Below, in pieces: positions 48,601 to 60,600 of a stretch of 64,000 nt of DNA. Every line of letters starts with the position of its first letter. Positions within the stretch are counted from its first letter, which is position 1. The DNA is from Aricia agestis (Eukaryota > Arthropoda > Insecta > Lepidoptera > Lycaenidae): NCBI RefSeq assembly GCF_905147365.1, contig NC_056427.1, positions 2,237,001 to 2,301,000 of the forward strand. Direction: 5' to 3'. A model generated the notes under the pieces. That model searched no databases. It was not told the origin of the DNA and was given only the letters and a program-made list of their open reading frames with translations. Made by a program: the position numbers and the translations under genes.

Positions 48601-51600
48601 CTACCTATCTTTGCCCTACTCCTCTCTCTCCTTCATTCCCTCTTTCTTCTCTCTCTCTCTCTCTCACACTCACCGTGGTGCGCTAGCTGCGCCGTATACA
48701 TGATCTCGTGGTCTCTCACCCGTAGTCCGTTGCGGTCGACGTACAGGGCGAGAGCGGAGAACACTAGTATCCACTCCCGCTTCTTTCACACACTCTGTCT
48801 CTCTCACACATCACGTTGTCTCACTCACCGTGATACGCCGGCTGCGCCGTATACATGATCTCGTGGTCTCTCGCCCGTAGCCCATTGCGGTCGACGTACA
48901 GGGCGAGAGCGGAGAACACTAGTATCCACTCGGCGCCCGCCTCCCGCGCGCAGAGCGGCCGCGCGCCGGAGTGCGTGAGGAACACGGACACTTGGTTGTC
49001 TGGATGGACGAGAGCTGGGGACAAAAATAGCAAAATATTATAACAAGTCAGTAGCCAAAGTATATTAATCAAGATGGCCGCGGTAACCTAGCAACAGCCG
49101 GCCTCGCTTCAATTGCACGCTGAGTACGGGTGCGTCCGCAAATCACGCATTGCGTCACTTTTCAGTGTCTATATAACAATATATCTATTTCTTTTACTCA
49201 CAGACTGCGGGCCTCTCGACGTCGGTCCGGAGCGAGTGCGCGACAAGATGGCCGCGGTAACCTAGCAACAGCCGCCCGCGCGTCAGTTGCACGCTCAGTA
49301 CGGGCGCGGCCGCACGCAGCTCGGCCACTCGACACCGCCGCGCCGCGGTCCGAGTTATCTCGTACACCAGTACCACCCATGTGTTCTGACAATAGATAGA
49401 GTATAAATATATACAAACAAGGTATGTTGCTTTTGTCTGTTGCTTTGGAAGTCATAACTCACAACAGATGTCACCTTGATAGCTTTCCAAATTAGCAGAC
49501 AACAGCCACGTTACACGCTGTGTAAATATTTTTATGATAATATTTTAATAGATAACGCTCTCTCTCTCTCTCTTTCTTCCTCTCTTACTAACCTGTCGTT
49601 TGAACACCACAGCGAAACCATGCGCGGACGCGTGCAGCTCTCCCACCACGATGTCAACCGCGCCTTTTGCCTCCGCGAGCTTCACGCACTCTGCCTAATC
49701 CAACATTCCCTTTTTCACTCACACTAATAGCCTCTTTCTCTCACTCACCTGTCGCTTGCACACGACAGCGAAACCGTGCGCGGACGCGTGCAGCTCTCCC
49801 ACCGCGATGTCAACCGCGCCTTTTGCCTCCGCGAGCTTCACGCACTCCGCCTCGGGACATTCCAACGCTCGGATCGGCACCAGTCGCACGTGGCGACCCC
49901 GCCCAGCTATCACCACTGGAAATAAATAATGTTAAATCAATAAATTTAAAAACAACTCACAATTCGAAACTCAGGATACTAAGTGTCAGGATCAGAATAT
50001 TGAACTGATGCAATCACTGGAATCTGCTTAATACTTTTCATGAAATACATGAACCTAATTTTTCCAACACTGGACTGGCTGAAGATGAAGAAATATTACT
50101 AACTTTCGAACATGTCAGCTTTCAAACAAAAGAAAATAGATCAAAATCGGTTCATCCGTTCGGATGTTACAATGCCACGGATACAAACAGACACTTCAAA
50201 CTTATAACAACCCCCTTTCTTTTCTCTCCCTCTCTTTTAGCCGAGGCCGAACTCGCCGCCCAGCACGGCTCGTGTACACGAGACAGGGACGGCAGATATT
50301 CATCTCTCTGTCACTCACCTAGCAGCTGCTCGTGCGGCACGTACAGCAGCCTGTGTACGGGCGCGAGCGCGCGGCGCGGCACTAGCTCCGCCCTCTCTAA
50401 GTCTACGAGCGCGAGGCCGAACTCCCCGCCCAGTACGGCGCGTGTACGCTCGACGACGCATGCGCACGTCGCGCCGCGCAGCGCCGCCCCGCCCGCCTCG
50501 GCCACGCCCACCGCGCTGTATACCTGAAATAACGAATGAGATTTACGTGTGACGTAGTTTTTATTGTGTATTGTCAATTTTATATTCGTAAGACAAAGGC
50601 ATTATGTATTTACTCCAGTAGTATCGCCATTATATTTAAAACACCTAAACAAATGGACTGGATGACCTCTGTGGCTCAGTGGTGAGCGCGTCGGTAGCTC
50701 AAGCCGGGGGTCGCGGGTTCGAATCCCGCCGACGGAACAAAAAGTTTTCGATGTTCCCGGGTCTGGATGTGTATTAAATATGTGTATGATATAATAAAAA
50801 TCTTAAATATATGTATAGTATAAAAGTATTAAATATATTTCCGTTGTCTGGTACCTGTAACACAAGTTCTTCAGGTACTTAGCACGGGGCCAGACTGACG
50901 TGGTGTGAAGCGTCCATAGATATTATATTATATTATTAAAAAAAATCCACATTACAAGTACTCTATTTCTACCTGTTTATCGGGTAGATTATTCCTCTTC
51001 AGTATCCTATGTAGTTCGCTGAGCGCGACCACCCATTTGGTCTTCTCCGATTCGGATTCAGCCAACATGAGCGTGTGGTACCGCTTACCACCTTCTAATT
51101 GTGACGTTGATATCTGAAAATTATAAAACGTTAATCATGATTGACTATGTAGTTTCATGTGTCTTAAATATTTGGAGAAGGGGGAGCGTTGCTGACAATG
51201 TAACGCGCCCCCCCCCCTTATATACTCACTCGGAATATACACGGTATGTCGCGTTTGCCGGCGTGTATGACATCGGAGTCTTGCACCTGAGTCAGACAGA
51301 GGGCAATATAACGTCTCCCCCCTCATATACTCACTCGGAATATGCACGGTATGTCGCGTTTACCGGCGTGTATGACGTCAGAACGCCGCTCACCTCGCAC
51401 GCCTGACTGAACACAGACAGAGAGGCTCCCCCCTTGTCAATAGTGGACAATATAACGCCCCCCCCCCCAACCCCCCCTCATATATACTCACTCGGAATAT
51501 ACACGGTATGTCTCGTTTTCCGGCGTGTATGACGTCGGAGTCGCGGACGCCGCTCACACCGAACTCGGCGTCGCGCATGTCGAGGACTTGACTCACGCAG

Positions 51601-54600
51601 ACGGAGGGGAGTGCGTTTCTGGAAGCATTAATAAGCATAATTGTAAATTTCAATGGTGGGATGATTCCTAAGCCTACAGATTAAAATACTTGGTCAATGA
51701 CGTACCTGTCTTGTGATATATCGTAGAGGAACAGTTTGAAGTCGCACACGACGACGAATTGCCGCATCCAACCTTTCTTCACGCCGCCTGGTTTTGGAAC
51801 CTGTGCGAAAATAATATTCAGTAAATGGCTTCGCAGTCACGATTGACAGTTTTGTGTTCGTAACCTTTAGCAATTTTATGCCGTATGTCAAACCAGTCCG
51901 CTAGAAATTTTTGGCAAACCTTGACACATTCTTATGACGCTTATATGCGTAAATATATCTGACAGTATTTTACATGGCATAACTTGACAGATCCCTCGTT
52001 AAAAAGTAGCCTGTTGCCGGATCAATGCCAACCTCTTTGTTATCACATAAAATGTCAAAATCAGTAGACGGTCATAATATTCTCTGTCATACCTTTCGTA
52101 TGCCGAGCACTATGCTTTCACCGAGTCTAATATTTTGAACTTTACACTATATGACATGATTTTACGTAGCATATTGCCTAACATACCATGAGCCGTAAGC
52201 CGTACCCAGTACCCTCACCAGATTTATACCGACTATACAGCAAAACACATATCTATATTCCATTTTGATATGACACACATATTATGTTACGTGCCGTATG
52301 GCTAGACATGCGCGCGAAGCATCGCGTGTTAACCGATGTTGGCATATTTTTGACTCACCTTGACATATCCCTCGTAAGCCGTACCCCGTCCTCTCGCCGG
52401 GTCTATACCGAGCGGTTGTCGTGAACGTTCGGGCGGCAGCGGGCAGCCGGGCGGGACGCGCGCGCAGCATCGCGTATGCACCGATGTTGGCATATTTTTG
52501 ACTCACCTTGACGTATCCCTCGTACGCCGTACCTAATCCTCTCTTATCACATCTACGATAAATTTGACATGCCACATTATACTTTAAATGGCATATCATC
52601 TGACATACCTTGACATATCCCTCGTAAGCCGTGCCCTGTCCTCTCGCCGGGTCTATGCCGAGCGGTCGTCGCGAACGCTCAGGCGGTAGCGGGCAGCGGG
52701 GCGGGACGCGTGCGCAGCACCGCGTATGCACCGCCAGACCGCACGTCTCGCAGACCACGCCCTGGCGGGTGAGACCGATCTGCGGGAAAGAGATGGATGA
52801 TTAGATTTGTTATTGAAGTCAGATGACTAGAGTTCGAAATTAGATAAGTTGTGTGTGACTGTACTATACATCTGTATGAGGTAAATTAATGATTAGAGAG
52901 ATAGAGATGTGCCAACGCTTTCAGACGGCGTGAGCCATATCTTTGGGAGAAAGATAAATGGTTAGAAGCAGAGCTTAGTTAGAGAACAACTTTTATCTCA
53001 TTATGCCGGACGGGTTGATGTGAGGCAAACACACAGTTGGAGCAGACACACAAGTGGGACTGCTGAACGTCCTCACTAGAAACTGGTGCACTACCTGTTT
53101 GCCGGGGCCGGGGCTGTGAGGAGCGAGAGAGACACACAGTCGGAGCGAGACAGAGCTACACGACTCACCATGAGCGAGGTGCAGTGGTTACACTTGGTGG
53201 GGTTGCTGAACGTCCTCACTAGGAACTGGTGCACCACCTGTTTGCCGGGGCCGGGGGGAGCGAGACAGACACACAGTCGGAGCGAGACAGAGCTACACGA
53301 CTCACCATGAGCGAGGTGCAGTGGTTACACTTGGTGGGGCTGCTGAACGTCCTCACTAGGAACTGGTGCACCTTCTGCTTGCCTGGCACCGCTGGTCCCA
53401 GGGTCGGATCTTGCATGGAATACTGGAAATTAAATAAATAAGTTATGTGCATGTTTGCAAGGGACTGTCTGGATCTTTAAGTCAATCTATACATTTATTT
53501 CTAGATTCTAGAAGTTTTATTAGCTGCAACAGAGACCAAATTTCGCAGCCATTGGTTCACGAGTTTGAATCGCTTATACCTTCGTTATTGTTTAAGATAT
53601 AAACAAATGGGTTTTAGATTATTCCTTGTCACGATATCTAGCAACTGTAGGATGAAAATTTAGTATAATTTTTTGTAGCATGTATGTGTAGCATGCATGT
53701 ATTTATTGTAGCATGTAGCATGCATGTAGCATGCATACAACATATTTTGAATTTGGTCCAGTTTACATAAACTGGACCAAATTCAAAATATGTTGTATGT
53801 TGCATTACAATTCATATTCACATGCAAACCATGGTGGTACCATTGTTTCTTATTAGCGTGATCACGTGACCTTACTCTGTATCAGTGAAGCTACCGTAGA
53901 CATCTTATTAGCGTGATCACGTGACCTTATTCTATATCAGTGAACCTACCGTAGACATCTCGCTCGGTGAGCTCTTGCAGGAGACGGGCGACGCGGCGCG
54001 TTGGTCCATCTCATCCTGAGACTCGGCCGAACCGCTCAACACGGTGGATTGTTGAGAGCCGTACATTAGCTGGACAGATAGAGGAAGATAATTTATTGTA
54101 TGGTGTAGACTGTATTGGACTATCAGAGAAGTTAATTCTTAGGCACCCATTACACGCTCATGCAAGCGACAGTCAATTCCGTCAATTATGAATTATGTTT
54201 GACTGATGGACTGACGAATGGTATTAGACGGTCACTCAATTCTCTTCAGTTTATGTCAGTCAAATTCAAAATTTTCAAAGGTATACGTTTATATTTTTTT
54301 TTCCTATTTGGTCAGATGTGACAACACTCACTCAAAATTCCTGACAACCTGAAAAGATATCCAGATTTTCATCAATCAACTTCATGCAACCGCCTGTCAC
54401 ACTCTTACACGGTAGGTTACCCATCAGTTACAGCCATGACTGTGGTAAAACTGACAGCAAAACCTAACGTGTAATGGATGCCATAGGCATCTGCCTATGG
54501 CATCCATTACACGTTAGGTTTCGCTTGCATGACGACTGACCCGCGTCACTTGGTCGAGTTATGCCAATTCAATGTAAGTCGTGACCTGTCGACTGGGTTT

Positions 54601-57600
54601 AACATAAAAGCGACCAAATTACGTAGGTCCACCAGCCTATGATTCGACTTCTCTGATAGTACTTACTATCAGAGAAGTCAATTCACAGGATGTGGACCTA
54701 CGTAATTTGGTTGCGTTATGTCAAACCCAGCCCACAGATCGCTATCATTGAATTGACATAACCCGAACGACGCTGCAACTACATATGAATCCATTTCCTT
54801 GATAGTATGCGAAGATAAAAAATCTATAGTTGTTGGGCAAAGTTGTATGGGATAAGACAAGTGAAATTTTGGATAAAATCTAATAAGAATCTTAAAATAA
54901 TGCAGTAAATGAAAACAAGTGTAGTTTATTAACTTTACAAACAAAATATTAGGAGCACATTAAATTAGTACATACAAGCTTAAGTTATGCGATGCTAGGA
55001 ACAAAATAATATGTTAATATAATATTAATTGGTTGCATATTATGGTACTTTTTCACATATAATTTTATGAAGCAAGATCAATAATAACAATTGATTGAAG
55101 ATAGGAAAGGTTAGATTTATATACACGAGCATAAAAAATATTCATACAAAAAAAAAAGAAAAGGGAGAAATATAATATATTGTAAATTCTAATAATTGGA
55201 AACACTTGGACTGAATTTTACATGCCAGATATTCACGTAAACAATAAAATATATCAATAATAATAAATGGCATATCGTGCGAAAATGTATCATAATATTT
55301 AAAAAAATATATTATTAAAAAAAAAAAACATTTAAAATACCTTTGCATTGCAACAATGCTGATTTCTGTAACGGTAATACGGCGACATCTGTGCGAGAAG
55401 CGATATATAAATACAACAAAAAAATTAATTGCAACTAAAGAAAAAAAGCGTTAAACACATTTTTTTATTATTATGCTACTAGTGAAAGAATATTTTCGTT
55501 ATTTAGCACACAAAATATAATCATAGATACAACTAGCAAAATTATTTACTTTTTTGAGTTTTTTTAAAAGGGGATTTGATGAACAGTAAAAGGGGGAGTG
55601 GAGAAATATTTTAATAATGGGTCATAAGAAAGCTAAATTACAGCATTAGTAAACATTAGAATAACGTTTTAGTAACAGTCGTATTTATGATTAAGGCGAC
55701 ATTTAAACTAAACGAGAAAAATACATAGCATTGAATTATCCAACTGGATAATATTCTAATTTTATCAAAAGCTGTCTGCAAATAAGACAACTTTTTCGAC
55801 AGAATTCAGCTCATTTTAAATTGATGATTATTTAAAAACATCTAATCTCTCAGACTCTAGTCTAAGAGAATGTTATCTCTATGAGAGAACCATAACTGCA
55901 AATTCCAAAAATATTAGAGTTACCAATACATAAAAAAAATTGCAAATGTAGCCTTTGTCTGGCAAGTATTATCAGATAAAGACAGCCACTTTAATACGTA
56001 TTCTATATCATGTATAAAGCTAAATAGATCTGTGTAGATAGCAAGTATTTTTCTCGTTGAGTTAAATGTATTGATATTAGTCACAATGTGCGATGTAACC
56101 ACAGACATAGATCAAGATAGATACCGCATGTGTATGTACTTCGCGTGCCAAATAGCGTTCCTAAACGACGAGCAATGCTCGTCTTTCGAAAGTCTGTTCT
56201 TTAGTCTGCTATCGGAATCGGACGTCAATCGGAATTATAAAAATGCCTAAATGCCTAAAAGTGCCGCATTGAGCTGTAGAAATTCAAATAGAAACGTTGG
56301 CTAGATAATGGACACGTTCCTTATCCTCGGTACGTCACAGTAGGTAGGAAAAACGTGGCACGCTCGTTTTCATACATGCGGTATCTATCTAGATCTGTGT
56401 CTGTGGATGTAACATATTTCATGTAAAAAAAAACGAAACATACCTTCTGTTCGTTATTTATCGTTGCAACATTATCGTAATGCCGCTCCGACGGTGCGTC
56501 TTTTAAGAACTGGTCCAGATAACTCATCTGTGACGGCGGGCGATCTAAAACTGAAAAAAAAGTTTTTTTTTTAAATAAATAATTTACAAAAAATTTACAA
56601 CACATAAACCAAATCCCAACCAAAACCAACATTAACATGTATATAATATAACACGGTTACCGACAAATCAATATAAATATGTCATACATAAATATAATGT
56701 TGATAAAAGCAAAGCAACATTTGACAAATAAATAACTAGATATCACTTTAGTCCAGTCGCAGGACAAAGTTAAATGTTTATTGACCTATCAAATAGAATT
56801 TTCACTGGAATATAAATATTTTTTGCCATAAAAAGGAGCCTGCTTTCCCATCATGTCGTTAAAATCGGTCCAATAGTTTCAAATATTAAATTTCGAAGAG
56901 CAGAAAAATCCTTCTCAGTAAACGACATTGTCATTACTTAAATATGAAATAGCAGTAAAACTTTTCTATTTCTTACACAACAAAATATTATATTTTTGTA
57001 TGACGTATTTACATCATATCATTGGGCATTACAAAATCAAGGTATAACATGCACAGGACAAAATAGTACTGTACAAAATGAACCCATGTACCATACAACA
57101 TTCACACAAAGAAATGTATCTATTCCCATAAAAACTTAATGCCCAAATTTTGTATCTTGTAAATATTTGTTACGTTAAATCACGCACAAGTTTAAGATAA
57201 TTTGGCATAAAAGACGGGACCGGTGCACGCAATTGATAGATTACTGATGCATCGTTATTGTTGGATCAGATGGGGATATTTTATTGGTAGTAGCCGATCA
57301 CCATACTCCTGATCAGCTCCTCTGCTTTCGCAGAATAATCTAAAAGTTGTGCGCGGACTGTGCCTAGGGATAGACCAAATTATCGGGTCGGACTACGAAA
57401 AATTCTAAACCAAGTGAAATAAATGTAATTTCGTTGTAAGAATGTTGCGTAGGGCATATAAGTTATAACACTAGGGTACATGATTAGTCAATAGGGCATA
57501 TACAAACAAGTGTTAAGAAAAAACCAGGTCGCTCAGCGTAAAAGGACGCAGTGAATGAGTTGTATGGCGTTTAAATAAAGAATGAGACGGAATATCTAGT

Positions 57601-60600
57601 TAATCATGTATAAGGTTTGGTAAAATCAGTTAAGGACATTCTGGAGATATTATGTAAAGACTAAAAAAAGTCATCTCATATATGAGCGACTTCGCTACAC
57701 GCTATTATTTTTTTGTACGAGTATAATTTTTTTCCATAAATGTCTTTACATAAACTGTAGATAATATGCCCAGCAATACTTCAGTAATTTCCAAACCTTA
57801 TACAGATTTTATTTGTCTCTACCCCTCCATTTAAACTGTCATTCACCACAAAAGCTCAAGCAAAAGCGAAGCTAAACAAAAATCGTTTCGGTACAAACGA
57901 CAAAACCACCGATTCGGTGTCACCTCACATTTATATTGATGACGCCAAACCGTAGTTAAAAAGTTATTTTCTTTACACTTGCTCGTACTTACAATGAAAC
58001 GATCAACTAAGTTATTCAACTAAAACGCAGCACAAAGACGGGAAAATCCAATAACACCTTCAACAATGCCTGTTGTTTTATTTAAAAAAAAACTATGACT
58101 CACTCTTATGGTTGAAAGATTGTCACACATTTTATATATACATAGCTATAGATTTTACTGTAAAAATATTTTAATAAAAATAAAACAACTGACATTATAA
58201 CAATGGGACATACACAATCAGTTTCTACTACTAATGTTCGTACGTTGGACATGAGCGCGAGGCACTTGCAAAACATGTAAGTACGCAAAAGGGGATTCCA
58301 TTACTCCCCCCTTTGACATAATAAGAAGGGAGCATTAATTTACATGTACAATTTGTATTTTAATGTAAAAATTGTTTACATTTTAACCAATCGGTGATAT
58401 TAAGGTACCTTGAAAACTAATTTTAGCTATAAATATAATATTATATATAATAATATTAATAATAAATGTACAAAAAAACATAAAAAAAAACGTTTTAAGA
58501 TGTATAAACCAGATAATGAACAAATAAACCGTCCATAGACGATATATAATTAGCGTACACATTCACGTACGATTACGCCTTTTGCGTACACGTTTTGCGG
58601 GCGCCCCGCTAATTTATAAATACACGAACCATTCTCTTCTTTTCCGCTCCAGTATGTCGACGATTTAGCCGATCCTTGCCTCGCTGCTTGCGCAATACTC
58701 ACATATTTTAATAACAATATTTGTAAATTAATTATTTTTTAACCAAAAATATTTAGTCAAAAATATTTCACCTCGTATTGAGAGTAAATGGAGGTGATTT
58801 TTTCTTTACATTTAAAAGCCACATTGCTTTTTGATTTCTAATCAACTTAGCTTAAAAATTTAAAATTAAGTAAACAAAATGGCTATCACTTTAAAGAACA
58901 GACTTAAAGATAAGAAAAATAAGGACTTAAAACTAAAAATAACAAATTAAAATCAACAATTCAACAAACTTTTAATAGTAAATATACATCTGTACTGTAC
59001 ATAAAGTAACTTACAGTGACTTATAACGACTAAATGCACAGCAATACGCGATAAAATAAAACACAAACAAAATTAACTTAAAAACTGGGTGACAAGCTGC
59101 CAAAAAATAAAACTGACAATAATAATTTTTAACTGTAAATGTTTAAATAATTAAAAATGCAAACGTCACCTAGTCGACAAAAATTGCAGTGAAAAAGAAA
59201 CAGTATTTTTTTTATTTTATGCATATAGTTGTTGATATAAATTTTGGGTATAATCAATAATAAATTAAATACTGTAACTATTTTATTTCATTTTAAAACC
59301 TAAACATAATCCAGTGTGAAGTTCATTATTTTTAATGATCGTTAAAACAATTTATTTAAACACTTTTAAATAATAACGACATTAAAATCACACAGCCAAA
59401 ACATCTAACACACATCCAAAACGTAATTTTTTAAATGTTTTGACATTTTTTGCCGACCGAGGTGACGAAAAATAAATTAAAACTTAAAAATACTTAAACA
59501 AAATTACTCAAAATGCACTGAGATTCCATACTTTTCTAATCTTAACTAAATATACGTTATGCTGTTGCAAGTTATTTCAATAAAATAATAGTTTTAAAAA
59601 ATTATATAAATAAAAATTATAGTGTCATAAAAAATAATATATAAATGACTAGTTCGAGTGGTAGAATCTTTGGTATCAATTGGGGGACTAGAGTATGAAT
59701 AGACTAGAATCTAAATTTTTGATGAAAAACTATTGAAGAGAAAAGCTTCATTGCTCCGTTGCTTTGCCTCATCAGAACAGAATAAAATAATAAATAAGTT
59801 TATTTGTCTCACAAGTACATGGACATGTATGCCACAAATCTATGTCCGTTACACCCTAAAAATGTTGTGTATAACGCCAATATTATAACTTCACAAATCA
59901 CAACGCAACGAGGCAATGTGGCTTTACTCTTAGGCATTCGAATTTCAAAAGTAAATAAAATGGCTACATTTTTTTCAGCCATACATCTGATGGTAAACAA
60001 GTATTGCAACACCCCATATACAAGACGTGACACCCAAAAACAGCGGCAAATACGGCTTCCACCACGATCGAACTGTCATTAAAAAAAACAGCATAACGCA
60101 ACGCGTCAAACGCGCCACAGATTATAACAATTAAATGCATAATGGCCCCAATTTAAATTTCGAATTCACAGTCCACGAATCACAGTTTCAATTTCGAATT
60201 TCACGTTCCACATGTGAGGCATAAAGTTATTTTCGTTTTTTTCGTCGTGGACGACGTTGGACTTTGTGGTGTCCAATATTCCAGAGTTTGGATCCGTGAT
60301 AACGTTGTTTATTGGATGGGGAAAGTGCAGTAACATGTAACGAAAACAAAAAGAAAAAGTGCACTAAATAAATATTATAGTGCTGAGTCGCTAGAAATAA
60401 AAATATAACATAAATAAAAATAATCTCAATTTGTTAATGACGTATTTGGTTAGTAAATATCTTATGCTATGTTATTTGAAGCGTTATTTGGTGTGGATCT
60501 GTGTATAATTTTGGGATTTTAAAAAATGTGACAATTCTTATTATTACAACCAATATATAGTTAGTAATAAGTAATAACATACTAATGTACGAAAAAATAT

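Noticed and set aside
50657..50740. tRNA-like sequence with good A and B boxes
   Set aside because: No cloverleaf with paired acceptor arms could be drawn, and it runs straight into a SINE body; it is a SINE head.
52282..52758. 158-codon minus-strand open frame
   Set aside because: It starts in a true gek exon but then reads through the donor into duplicated exon copies in changing frames.
59804..60082. 92-codon plus-strand frame in a gek intron
   Set aside because: No recognisable domain, weak composition for coding and antisense to gek.
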